Below, piece by piece: positions 1 through 8,523 of a stretch of 17,639 nucleotides of DNA. Position 1 is the first letter of the stretch. Every line of letters begins with the position of its first letter. A model generated the notes under the pieces. That model made no database searches, was not told the origin of the DNA, and saw only the letters and a list, made by a program, of their open reading frames with translations. Location: contig CAJUPF010000063.1 in the NCBI GenBank assembly GCA_910588565.1, positions 1 to 17,639 on the forward strand, in the 5' to 3' direction. The position numbers and the translations under genes are program-made. Source of the DNA: an uncultured Lachnospiraceae bacterium. GTDB taxonomy: Bacteria > Bacillota > Clostridia > Lachnospirales > Lachnospiraceae.

Positions 1-62
1 ACTCAAAATTTCTAGTGGATAAGCCTTTGGTTTAAATCAACTGTGAATAGTAACCAACAGCT

Positions 63-3000
63 CTATTTCTTACTGATTTTCACCTTGACTTTTACAGATT
101 TATTCGTACCATCCGTCGATTTCACTGTAATTGTCACAGTCTTGCCTTTTCCGGCTTTCTTTGCGCTGACAACACCCTTGCTGTTGACAGTTGCCCATTT
201 TGTTTGAGAAGAAGTATATGTTAACTTCTTATTCGCTTTCTTTCCATTTGTTCTAACCGAAGCTTTAATCGTAACCTTTTTGCCCGGTTTTACCGAAAGC
301 GTCTTTTTCTTCACCGTAATTTTTGTAACGGCATGTTTCATAATCTTAACTTTAACTGTCCCAGAAACTTTGCTTCCGTCAGCAGCTGTAGCCGTAACCG
401 TAATAGTCTTGCCTGCGCCGGCTTTCTTTGTCGTTACAATGCCCTTACTGTTTACAGACGCGTATTTCCTATATTTTTTGTTGATGGAATACGTCAGTTT
501 TTTGTTCGCTGCATCTTTGGGCGCTATGGTCACTTCCTTGCTCAAATCCAGTTTCTTGCCTGCTGCAATTTGATAGCTCTTGGAGGCAAACTTGATAGAG
601 GAAACCTTGACTGACTGCGTATTATCCGGCGGAGTCACAGTCTTCTTTGCCAATGCGCCAAACGCACGCTCCAATGCATCCTTCGCAGCTTTCATCTGTG
701 CAGCTGTGGCATTATCATTCTTTAAAATTGCATTTGCATCATCAAGCGCTTTCTGATAAGCACTCCAGCTTTCCTCTGTGTAATCCGCCTGAGCACCATC
801 CGGTTTCTTCGTATTAATAAAGTTTGCCAGTTCCTTCTTCGCTTGTTCTTTTGCCTCTGTATCCTGCGTCCCCGGAACCTTCTTTAGTGCATTAAATGCA
901 CGCTCCAATGCATCCTTCACAGCTTTTATCTGTTCAGCTGTCGCATCGTTATTCTCTAAGATTGCATTTGCATCACTAAGCGCTTTCTGATAAACATTCC
1001 AGCTTTCCTCTGTGTAATCTGCCTGAGTTCCATCCGGCTTATTGGCATTGATAAAGTTTGTCAGCTCTGTCTTTGCCTGTTCTTTCGCCTCTGTATCCGG
1101 TGTCCCTGATGATTTCTCCAGTTCAGCAACCGCTGCATCCAAATCTGCCAACGCCTGGGCAATCTCTCCTTTGGTTACCCCCACTTTCATTGCAACTTCT
1201 CTGAGACTTGCCAATGTCGCATTGTATTTGTCAACAGCGCTCTTCGGATAATTTGTCAAATCCTTTTTAGCCGCTTCAACGATTTTGGCGTTTAATTCAT
1301 TCTTCTCTTCTGTTCCCGCCGGATCAGCTGTAGCCTCAAGCGCTGCTATTACATCTTCAAGATCAGCAAGCGCCTGATTAATTTCTCCTTTTGTTACATT
1401 TTCCTGCGCTACTACTGCCCTGAGGGCATCCAGCGCTTCTCTGTATGCTGCAACAGAAACCTGTGAATATTGGGAAGTATCCGCTGCTGCAGCCTCATCA
1501 ATCTTGTCAGTCAGCTTTGTTTTGTCCGCACTTGATGCCGGGCTTGCTGTATCTTTCAGAGTATTTGATGCTGTCTCAAGATCCTGTAATGCTTTTGCAA
1601 CCTCTCCCTTGGTCAGATCATCTTTCGCCGCAACCGCTTTTACTGCCTCAAGTACATTGTTAAATTCTGCAATTGCCACTTCTGTATATTTAGTTTCATC
1701 CATAAGCGCTTCCGCCTCAGCAATCTTGCTTGCAAGGCCAGTTTTCTCTTCTGTTCCGGCAGGTCTTTCTTCTTCCGGTACTGTAGCCTCAAAATCTTTA
1801 ATTGCCTGGTTCAGCGCTGCTACTGCATCATCTACCATCGCCTGGGTTGCTGATGTATTGGTATTGACAGCTCTTGCTCTGTTGATTGCCATCTGTAAAG
1901 CATCCCGTGCTGCCTGCGGATAAGGAAGAGCGGTGCTGTCCTTAAGTAAGTTTGCCTGCTGGATTACACTTAATAATTCCGTCTTGTCTCCACGTCTTGC
2001 TTCTTCCAGTGTAGCCATCGCTGACTTCAGTTCCTCTACCATTTTGTCAACTTCTGCCTGATTCTGTGCAAAATCAACCACACTTAATGCGCGTTCATGT
2101 ACAACAATGTATTCTGCCCAGGCTGCCGGAATATAATCTATCTCCTTCAACTTGTCAGCTTCCTCAAGCAATGCCCGGAGCGCCCTTGCATTAACATTCT
2201 CAGATGGTCTTCCCACCAGACATTCAAATTCAACAGTTCCTACTGTTTCATCTGCCAGCTTAATCGTCGCCGTAAGGATCACAGCCTTTGTATCATCTCC
2301 AAAGGTTACAGCGCCCGTCTCTTCATTTATCGTAGCATTGTCGCTGGACTTCCACGTAATGGTTTCTCCCTGTACACCCGTTGATACAAGAGTAATCTGA
2401 TTCGTTGTAATATTTACATGGTTCTTCCCATTCACGAGATGGGAACCCATCGCCGCCAGAAGGTCACTCTTTGCATATTCCATGGAAAGGCCATCCATGT
2501 AGCCTTTAATTTCAGCTACCTGCTCAGGGGCAAGAGCAGTATTATAAATACGAAAATCCTTGATGCTTCCCAGATAATCGTTATCGTTATTAGCTGCATA
2601 TGCGCAGTTTCCAATATAGATATGACGGGTATTCGGATCTGCATTCCACATATCTGTCAATTGCGCACCCATATCCTGTGTCAGCTTCTCTTCTCCATTG
2701 ATGTAAAGAGTGAGCATCTGACCGTCTAATACACAGACAATATGCTGCCATGTGTTATCCGGTGCCTTAGGCGTGGTAACATTTATTCCCGAATTCCAGT
2801 ATTTCGTCCTCATGCCTACGAGCAGGTTTCCATTATCGTTGGTATTGACATAGAAAAGATGTGCCTGCGCTTTACCTTCTGGCACGTTTTCACTAAAGAC
2901 ATCGCCAGAACCAAGGCCAAATGCGTTCGATTTATGATTTCCCTGATCATATGCCCAGAATGAAAATGTCATTCGCCTCGCTATCGTAAATTCATCTGCC

Positions 3001-5699
3001 GGAAGCTTAATCGCACTGCTAAATGGCGATCCCCCACTAAATGTCGCTCCCATTTCTCTGCTGAAACTGATCTTCTCTCCTGCCGTTCCGTGACGGGTGT
3101 CTCTGACTACGTTCTTTGCGTCATTTGTCAACGGATACCTTGCAAGCAATGTTGTCTGATCCAGTTCCTCTAGGGATTTCAGCTCTATTTCTTTCTTCAC
3201 TGCTTCTCTTATGGCTGCCGCAGCTGCATCCACCTCCGCTTCTGTAACATCAGAATCTGCTTCTTCCTCTTTTGCAGCTACCAGCTTTGCTGCAGTAATG
3301 GCATCCTGCAGCTCTTTCAGGCAGGATTCTTTGTAAATATTTTCTGACTCCACTCTCGCATAGAGAGTTTCCGCATCTTTGATTCCCTGTTTAAGAGCCT
3401 CAAAACTTATACCTTCCAAGCATTTTACCTTAATAGTAAATACCTTTGTCCCCGTCTTGTTATAGCCCTTTGCTCTAATGGTTGCTGTTAAATTTACAGT
3501 TTTATCTCCTACTAATTTGGACGGGCGCATTACTGTACCATCAGCTCTGACCACTGTTTCTGTATCAGTTGTCCACTCCACAGTAGTTCCAATTCCTGCT
3601 CCTGTTGTTGGCAAAGTTAGATTCGTCAATACATTATCTTTATCTTCTCCATCTGCATAAGTAATTTCCAGCACTTCTTTTGTCTTTGCAATCTGCTCTT
3701 CATATAACGTCTCATCACAGATAGACTGAATTTCTTCAGCTTCTAACAACACATTATAAACCTTAAATTCGTCGATATAGCCCGCATAATCACCGTCATT
3801 ATATGGAGAATGTCCCAATTCGTTTTTTGCAGCTGCTGTTGCCAGCTTTGAAACGTCAAATTTCCCTTTTTCATCTACACCTTCCGCCATCTTCTTCCCG
3901 TTCTTATACAGTGTCAGCTTATGATTTGTGCTGTCTGCGACAATCGCAAAATGATTCCATTCATAATCATTGCTGTCCCCATTGTACTGCGCCTGAACTG
4001 AACCGCCGTCACAGTTAGACTCAGCTCTGAAATCAGCTGCGCCATCCCCTCTGTTTATAAATGCGAGGTAATTGCTGGTGCTGCTTGACAGAAGTGCCAT
4101 TGGCCATGACCAATCAGATGTTTCTCTCTTGGTAAACAGTGAAATCGTAATGTCTTTGGCTGTACCGCCGTCTATCTTCAGAAGATCATCTGAAAGCTCT
4201 ACATATGCTGTACCTTTCGCACCGCCTGGAAGTTTTAATGCATTGCCCTTCAAGCCTTCTTCTATTGTTATGGAATCTGCATCAGTGCCCTTTTTCACTC
4301 CGTGATGCCCAGAATTTACAGCATCAGCCATATCATCATCATCAAAAGAATAATCTGCCAGCAAATAGTCATCTCTGACCTTGACTGTCAGCGTCAGAGT
4401 TGCTTCTATGCCAAGAACCTGACCTTTAATTTTATACGTTCCTACTGATGCATATGCCGCTTCCGGCACGTTCCATGTAACCGGCGCCTTTATAATTGCA
4501 TCTGTCCCGTTCAATGAAAGCGATACTTCTGTGGGAAGATTTTTAGGCGCAATTCCTACACGGGTATCAGCAGTATATGTGCCTGTTACCGCATTAACAG
4601 TTGCCTTTTCATAAAGAACGTTAATTTCTTTCGTGTTCTTGTCTGTTGTCAGCGTCTGTTCACTCGTACGAAGGTAAACATCATTGCCTATAAAAAGTTC
4701 CTTATCCGCATCCTGCAGCACATATGTATAGGTATCTTCTTCGTTATACCATTTCTCTGTTCTTGTCTCTAAAACAGTATCGCCACATTTGAAATTTACT
4801 GTAACAGATTCGAAAAACGCATCATATTGTGCTTTCGCCTGAGCCTCTGTCAGAACTCCCTCATATATATCAAATTCATCAATCCAGCCACCATAAAATT
4901 CTCCTGGAACGTTCCCCCAGTTCGCTGCTCCGAAATACAATTTACTTGTTGCTGTCAGAATATCTGTCAACTTTGGCTGATTATCCAGAAAACCTTTTTT
5001 CTCTCCATTCAAATATACCTGTGAAGAAGTCTCATCCATAACTATTGTAATATAATTCCAGCTGTTATTTGTAATATTACTCACTTTGATTGTAGGCTGC
5101 CTGCCATCGGAATTATTCCAGCGTTGAAAATCTGCTGCATTATTTTCCAAAATAAATCCTATATAATGTTCCTTCGGATATTCATTCTTCTCATTATTTT
5201 TCGAAGCTGAAAATGCCCAAGCAGCTTTATTATCCATCGTCTTATACCAGAAAGAAAACGTCAACTGTGTCCGTCCGCTTAACAGATTATCTCCATCTTC
5301 TCCCTCAATCGTCAAATATGCAGAATCACCAGCTCTTCCATTTTTGTCTGCTTCCAACAAAGGATTATCCAGCTTTAGAGCCCCATCTCCAGCTTTCTTA
5401 TAACTTTTATCAATACTCGCTCCTTTTCCTGTTATGGTCGCTGTAACAATTTTCCCATTCCCACCAGCATCCGATGGAACTGCCGGATTTTCAGGGCTCA
5501 CCGTTCCATCCACTGTATTGTCTACAATATCATTATCAAAACTGAAATGCGCCAGCTTCTTAGGTAATCCATCCTCTGCAGGCGCAGCAGTATCTCCTTC
5601 AGCCGCATACGCAAACTGAGCTGGCATCAACGTAATCACCATAGCCAGACTGAGTATAAGCGAAGCGGCTCTTTTCCATAAAGCCTTTTCTCTTCTCAT
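63..5699 (-). CDS. Giant secreted LamG / FIVAR / bacterial Ig-like repeat protein
   Basis: An 1878-residue exported protein, probably a surface or extracellular glycan-binding adhesin (inference). Residues 1-32 form a signal peptide: basic start, hydrophobic core and an AYA cleavage site. Three LamG/concanavalin-like folds lie at about 45-280, 445-650 and 850-1055, each ending in the typical 'DEF.(I/V)Y' or 'DFRIYN' strand. Ig-like stretches lie at about 365-441 (Big_4-like), 665-758 and 1070-1162 (atrophied Ig). FIVAR-like three-helix repeats lie at about 765-840 and then seven in a row from 1165 to 1686. Two Big_2-like domains (1696-1787, 1790-1876) close the protein, and the last 90 residues hold 25 lysines and one acidic residue. 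I see no glycosidase domain, LPXTG, SLH or dockerin. The start is supported by GGAGGAAGG six bases upstream. Domain names come from recognised sequence style, not a profile search. The ligand is unknown. Confidence 0.9.
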   Translation of the reverse strand: MRREKALWKRAASLILSLAMVITLMPAQFAYAAEGDTAAPAEDGLPKKLAHFSFDNDIVDNTVDGTVSPENPAVPSDAGGNGKIVTATITGKGASIDKSYKKAGDGALKLDNPLLEADKNGRAGDSAYLTIEGEDGDNLLSGRTQLTFSFWYKTMDNKAAWAFSASKNNEKNEYPKEHYIGFILENNAADFQRWNNSDGRQPTIKVSNITNNSWNYITIVMDETSSQVYLNGEKKGFLDNQPKLTDILTATSKLYFGAANWGNVPGEFYGGWIDEFDIYEGVLTEAQAKAQYDAFFESVTVNFKCGDTVLETRTEKWYNEEDTYTYVLQDADKELFIGNDVYLRTSEQTLTTDKNTKEINVLYEKATVNAVTGTYTADTRVGIAPKNLPTEVSLSLNGTDAIIKAPVTWNVPEAAYASVGTYKIKGQVLGIEATLTLTVKVRDDYLLADYSFDDDDMADAVNSGHHGVKKGTDADSITIEEGLKGNALKLPGGAKGTAYVELSDDLLKIDGGTAKDITISLFTKRETSDWSWPMALLSSSTSNYLAFINRGDGAADFRAESNCDGGSVQAQYNGDSNDYEWNHFAIVADSTNHKLTLYKNGKKMAEGVDEKGKFDVSKLATAAAKNELGHSPYNDGDYAGYIDEFKVYNVLLEAEEIQSICDETLYEEQIAKTKEVLEITYADGEDKDNVLTNLTLPTTGAGIGTTVEWTTDTETVVRADGTVMRPSKLVGDKTVNLTATIRAKGYNKTGTKVFTIKVKCLEGISFEALKQGIKDAETLYARVESENIYKESCLKELQDAITAAKLVAAKEEEADSDVTEAEVDAAAAAIREAVKKEIELKSLEELDQTTLLARYPLTNDAKNVVRDTRHGTAGEKISFSREMGATFSGGSPFSSAIKLPADEFTIARRMTFSFWAYDQGNHKSNAFGLGSGDVFSENVPEGKAQAHLFYVNTNDNGNLLVGMRTKYWNSGINVTTPKAPDNTWQHIVCVLDGQMLTLYINGEEKLTQDMGAQLTDMWNADPNTRHIYIGNCAYAANNDNDYLGSIKDFRIYNTALAPEQVAEIKGYMDGLSMEYAKSDLLAAMGSHLVNGKNHVNITTNQITLVSTGVQGETITWKSSDNATINEETGAVTFGDDTKAVILTATIKLADETVGTVEFECLVGRPSENVNARALRALLEEADKLKEIDYIPAAWAEYIVVHERALSVVDFAQNQAEVDKMVEELKSAMATLEEARRGDKTELLSVIQQANLLKDSTALPYPQAARDALQMAINRARAVNTNTSATQAMVDDAVAALNQAIKDFEATVPEEERPAGTEEKTGLASKIAEAEALMDETKYTEVAIAEFNNVLEAVKAVAAKDDLTKGEVAKALQDLETASNTLKDTASPASSADKTKLTDKIDEAAAADTSQYSQVSVAAYREALDALRAVVAQENVTKGEINQALADLEDVIAALEATADPAGTEEKNELNAKIVEAAKKDLTNYPKSAVDKYNATLASLREVAMKVGVTKGEIAQALADLDAAVAELEKSSGTPDTEAKEQAKTELTNFINANKPDGTQADYTEESWNVYQKALSDANAILENNDATAEQIKAVKDALERAFNALKKVPGTQDTEAKEQAKKELANFINTKKPDGAQADYTEESWSAYQKALDDANAILKNDNATAAQMKAAKDALERAFGALAKKTVTPPDNTQSVKVSSIKFASKSYQIAAGKKLDLSKEVTIAPKDAANKKLTYSINKKYRKYASVNSKGIVTTKKAGAGKTITVTATAADGSKVSGTVKVKIMKHAVTKITVKKKTLSVKPGKKVTIKASVRTNGKKANKKLTYTSSQTKWATVNSKGVVSAKKAGKGKTVTITVKSTDGTNKSVKVKVKISKK
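647..1114 (-). repeat. Tandem 234-bp repeat, two copies, coding for 78-residue FIVAR units
   Basis: Copies at 647-880 and 881-1114 align over 234 bases without an insertion or deletion, and long blocks are identical (for example around 665-690 and 899-924). They encode the last two FIVAR-like units (residues about 1532-1609 and 1610-1687), which share DTEAKEQAK, FIN, ADYTEESW and DALERAF. The three preceding units, about 71 residues each, are a more diverged family with the shared TKGE core. The two 78-residue units therefore look like the most recent duplication in the gene. Confidence 0.85.
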
Positions 5700-5927
5700 T
5701 TATTTCCTTCCTCCAAAATTATTGATAGCACCTAATACTATACTTTGCTTAACAACTGCCTGTGTACACTGTAATAAATCTGATATTTAAAAAACATCAA
5801 ATCCAAAATACCTGTGTTTAAACAGACATTACAGCATATCTCTGACGGTTTCATAATATGGTTCCCGTCTCCTCCCTGTCACTGTAATAGCTGCACAGGC
5901 AGCATGGTTACAACCAACACCCTCTTC

Positions 5928-5999
5928 TTAATACCCACCTTCCCCTTTTTCACTGCATTTTGTACAGTTTTCTCTTTCTTTAAACACGCAGTCTCTCAT
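5928..5999 (-). CDS. Possible 23-residue cysteine-containing small ORF in the leader
   Basis: ATG at 5999 to TAA at 5928 encodes a 23-residue peptide with three cysteines, two of them in a CTKC pair. A strong AAAGGAGGG sits directly before the ATG, which is closer than ideal; a GTG four codons in would have about 13 bases spacing. Reading through the TAA gives 32 further codons, again with two cysteines. This could be a leader peptide, a decayed small zinc-ribbon-like gene, or chance. I do not recognise a family. Confidence 0.2.
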   Translation of the reverse strand: MRDCVFKERENCTKCSEKGEGGY

Positions 6000-6041
6000 C
6001 CCTCCTTTCGCAACTGTCAAAATGCATAATTGTTCTTAAAT

Positions 6042-6050
6042 ATTTTAGCA
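6042..6050 (-). promoter_or_regulatory. Candidate extended -10 promoter for the LamG/FIVAR gene
   Basis: The minus strand reads TGCTAAAAT, a TGn extended -10 with five of six -10 bases matching, in AT-rich surroundings. There is no convincing -35 hexamer at 16-19 bases. It is the best promoter-like sequence between the folC terminator and the gene start, but it remains a guess. Confidence 0.25.
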
Positions 6051-6162
6051 CAATCTAAATAATTTGCCTATATTTTTTTGAAACATTTTGCCAGTAAAAT
6101 TAAAATTTAACCATAGTACACAATTTATCCAAACTATCAGCTCTACCAAAGCTATTAAGCTC

Positions 6163-6199
6163 AAAAAATCGCTGCACCCACAGGCTACAGCGATTTTTT
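6163..6199 (-). terminator. Intrinsic terminator overlapping the 3' end of folC
   Basis: On the minus strand a 12-base arm AAAAAATCGCTG (6188-6199) pairs perfectly with CAGCGATTTTTT (6163-6174) across a 13-base loop, ending in a T tract. The upstream arm consists of the last four sense codons of folC (KKSL), and the stop codon starts the loop. The A and T runs on both sides mean it may also work on the plus strand. Confidence 0.85.
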
Positions 6200-7426
6200 C
6201 CCCAGAATTTCCCCTATAAAATACAACGACCCAAACGCAACCGTCTTAACCCCCTGCTCCAACTTGGCAAGAACTTCACAGATATCCGCCCTGCTCTCCG
6301 CAGCCACGCCCAATCCCCTGATATACTCCGCCAGCGCTCCCCCTTGTAACGCCCTGCCGCTTTCCGGCGTAACACAAGTTATCTTTGCAGCCAAAGGCAG
6401 CACCAACTGTACCATAGGTTTATAATTTTTATCCGCCAAAACCCCCATTACAAAATGAAACTTCTCACCCGGATACAGCTCTCCAAGGCTTTCTGCCAGA
6501 GCCGCAGCCCCATTTTCATTATGCGCACCGTCAATCATCAGAAACGGCTTTTCGCTTACAATCTCCATTCTCCCCTTCCAGACTGCCCTTGCTATCCCAC
6601 GATGCAAAGCCTCTTCTGTAACCGGATACCCCAATTGTATCAATTCCCTTGCCGCAAGCGCCGCCGCAAGCGCGTTTTCCCTCTGAAACGCTCCCAGCAT
6701 CCGCATCTGATATTCCGATTCCCCCGGATACAAAAATCCGGCTCCTGCCGGAACAATTTTTCCTACGTCTATAATTTGAAATGGAATGCCAAACTCCTCA
6801 CAACGCCGAACAATAACGTCCAATGCCTCCGGCTCCTGGCTTTCGATTACAGCTCTTGTTCCCCGCTTTAAAATCCCAGCTTTTTCCGCGGCGATTTTAT
6901 CCAGAGTATCTCCCAAAACTTCCATATGGTCATACCCAATCTTTGTAATCACACTGACCAGCGGCACACCGACCGCATTGGTTGAATCCAGCCGCCCTCC
7001 AAGGCCTGTCTCAAGCACCGCAAGCTCACAGCCCTGCTCCTTAAAATAAATCATCGCCATAGCAAGACAATAGTCAAACATCGTAGGCTGCAGATCCAGC
7101 TTCAAATCCAATAACCATGCTCCAATCCTGGCTGCATCCGCTCTGGAAATCTGCCTTCCATCCACCTGAATCCGCTCTGTAAACTCCACCAGATGCGGAG
7201 AAGTAAACACACCCGTCTTAATCCCCGCTTCCCGTAAAACAGAGCATAGAAAGGCTGCAGCAGACCCTTTCCCATTAGTTCCCGCGATATGAAGAAACGC
7301 AAGATCCTGATTGGGACTGCCTGCTGCAGCCAGTAATTTCCCGCTGACGGTAACGCCTGGCATATTGCCAAACCGTCTCTTATTCTCAATGATCCGAATG
7401 ATATTCTGATATTTTAATTCTGACAT
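6185..7426 (-). CDS. folC: Dihydrofolate synthase / folylpolyglutamate synthase
   Basis: An ATP-dependent ligase of the Mur ligase superfamily that adds glutamate to dihydropteroate and/or tetrahydrofolate in the cytoplasm, retaining folate cofactors. At 413 residues it is a normal FolC length. Visible motifs are the P-loop GTNGKGS at 49-55, the FolC signature TSPHLVEFTERI at about 75-86, ETGLGGRLDSTN at 139-150, the Mur-ligase style KIGYDHMEVLG at about 162-172, and DGAHN at 299-303 in the C-terminal domain. The start codon lies one base after the degV stop, with only a weak ribosome-binding sequence, so translation is probably coupled to degV. The gene ends inside its own terminator. Whether it carries both activities or only one cannot be told from sequence alone. 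Confidence 0.95.
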   Translation of the reverse strand: MSELKYQNIIRIIENKRRFGNMPGVTVSGKLLAAAGSPNQDLAFLHIAGTNGKGSAAAFLCSVLREAGIKTGVFTSPHLVEFTERIQVDGRQISRADAARIGAWLLDLKLDLQPTMFDYCLAMAMIYFKEQGCELAVLETGLGGRLDSTNAVGVPLVSVITKIGYDHMEVLGDTLDKIAAEKAGILKRGTRAVIESQEPEALDVIVRRCEEFGIPFQIIDVGKIVPAGAGFLYPGESEYQMRMLGAFQRENALAAALAARELIQLGYPVTEEALHRGIARAVWKGRMEIVSEKPFLMIDGAHNENGAAALAESLGELYPGEKFHFVMGVLADKNYKPMVQLVLPLAAKITCVTPESGRALQGGALAEYIRGLGVAAESRADICEVLAKLEQGVKTVAFGSLYFIGEILGKKSL

Positions 7427-7427
7427 A

Positions 7428-8267
7428 TTACACTACCATAATAACCCCGCCGTCATTCGCATACATGCTGCTGATCCCGGCAGTATCTACTACTAGAATT
7501 TTCTTAAACGTAACCAGTTTCTCTATTTCATCCTTTACTGCTTTTGCCCTGGTCGGACAGTTACAATGAGAAATGGCAAGAATCCGGTTCTCACTGTCTG
7601 TAAGCCCTGCCAGCATCTCCTGAATCATCAGCTTTAAGGCTTTATTCATCCCATGCGCCTGCCCCAGCTGGCAAATCTCACCCTTGGGCGTAGATCCCAT
7701 CACCGGCTTGATATTTAAAACATTGGCAACAAATGCTTTCAGATTGCTGAGCCTGCCGTTTTTGCGCAGTGTCTCTAATGTTTCCAAGACAAAAAACGTA
7801 TGCTGCTCCTCAATATAAGCCTCTGCGTTTTTAACCGTTTCTTCAAAGGTCATGCCCGCTTCTTCACACTCCTGCACCCTGATTCCAATCAATGTCTCTC
7901 CAACGGAAGCCGATCTGGAATTAAACACATAAATCTTCTTTTCACTGCCAAACTCTTCTTCATACAATTCTTTGGCCAGCACCGCGCTATTATACGATCC
8001 GCTGAGCTCTTTGGACAGCGTCACAACGTATACGTGTTCTGCCTCCCCTTTAAACGCCTCCATATAACGTTCCGGAGAGGGACAGGAAGACTTTGGCCCT
8101 ACCGGGCTCTCTTTTACCTTTTTCAGAAAATCCTGTTGATCAAACGTCTCGTCATCCACGATCCGTGTTCCATTTACTTCCATCTCCAATGCAACATTTA
8201 TATAATGCCCATCTGATTTTAACTCTTCTGTCAATTCCCCACAACTGTCAATTATGATTTTATACAT
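7428..8267 (-). CDS. DegV family fatty-acid-binding protein
   Basis: DegV proteins bind a fatty acid; FakB members present it to the FakA kinase for phospholipid synthesis. The 279-residue product from ATG 8267 (MYKIIIDSCGEL) matches the usual DegV length and start. GGAGG lies seven bases upstream, whereas the in-frame extension to 8375 adds 36 residues without family character or a good ribosome-binding site. Motifs include IDSCGELT near the start, SCPSPE at 61-66 in place of the common TSQPS ligand motif, LSKELSGSYNSA at 84-95, LRKNGRLS at 167-174 and IKPVM at 186-190. It is followed one base later by folC. No FakA kinase is in the window, so the lipid partner and exact role are unknown. 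Confidence 0.9.
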   Translation of the reverse strand: MYKIIIDSCGELTEELKSDGHYINVALEMEVNGTRIVDDETFDQQDFLKKVKESPVGPKSSCPSPERYMEAFKGEAEHVYVVTLSKELSGSYNSAVLAKELYEEEFGSEKKIYVFNSRSASVGETLIGIRVQECEEAGMTFEETVKNAEAYIEEQHTFFVLETLETLRKNGRLSNLKAFVANVLNIKPVMGSTPKGEICQLGQAHGMNKALKLMIQEMLAGLTDSENRILAISHCNCPTRAKAVKDEIEKLVTFKKILVVDTAGISSMYANDGGVIMVV

Positions 8268-8378
8268 CCTGCTACCTCCAACAATACCGCCTTTCCTGTT
8301 ATTTTTCACACCTGTTCCCCTCGTTTTTACAAATACTGCCATGCCATCCGGTGTAAAACACAACCAGAAATCCACATT

Positions 8379-8397
8379 TCACATCTATATTATGTGA
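8379..8397. promoter_or_regulatory. Palindrome TCACAT-N7-ATGTGA at the degV start site; possible operator
   Basis: Six-base arms at 8379-8384 and 8392-8397 are perfect inverted repeats separated by seven bases. The element covers the expected transcription start and touches the last base of the proposed -10 hexamer, where a bound repressor would block initiation. The regulator is unknown, and a chance palindrome of this size is possible. Confidence 0.25.
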
Positions 8398-8426
8398 TTG
8401 TATTTTCTATTTTATGTAGTTTACAA
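8397..8426 (-). promoter_or_regulatory. Candidate promoter of degV-folC
   Basis: On the minus strand, TTGTAA (8421-8426) and TACAAT (8397-8402) are 18 bases apart. They match the housekeeping -35 and -10 at four and five of six positions. Transcription would begin near 8390, giving an untranslated leader of about 120 bases before the degV ATG at 8267. Confidence 0.4.
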
Positions 8427-8523
8427 TACTAGATGTATCTTACCATAAAATCTATATGTTGCATAGGAAGAAATCATATTTTATATTTTTTTTATAAATA
8501 CCTTATTCTTTTCACTCCAATTT

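Larger units (their letters stand above)
5700..6162 (-). other. 463-bp gap upstream of the LamG/FIVAR gene; possible long 5' leader
   Basis: No gene of normal size is supported here. A TGCTAAAAT extended -10 element lies at 6042-6050 on the minus strand, but without a good -35. If used, it gives a leader of about 335 bases. Inside the leader are a 23-codon ORF with a GGAGGG directly before it (5928-5999) and a 38-codon ORF (5738-5854) with a poorly spaced GGAGG. I do not recognise a known riboswitch. A second -10-like TATAGT lies at 5737-5742, also without a -35. Confidence 0.4.

Noticed and set aside
1..62. A terminator for the LamG/FIVAR gene.
   Set aside because: No hairpin with a following T tract is visible in the 62 bases before the window edge; it may lie outside.
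1532..1800. A CRISPR-like or other noncoding repeat array in the repetitive part of the large gene.
   Set aside because: The repeats are in frame, long and protein-coding (FIVAR units), without short identical repeats and unique spacers.
8268..8375. A 36-residue N-terminal extension of the DegV protein.
   Set aside because: The extension has no DegV resemblance and no good ribosome-binding site, whereas ATG 8267 has GGAGG at the proper distance and gives the normal family length.
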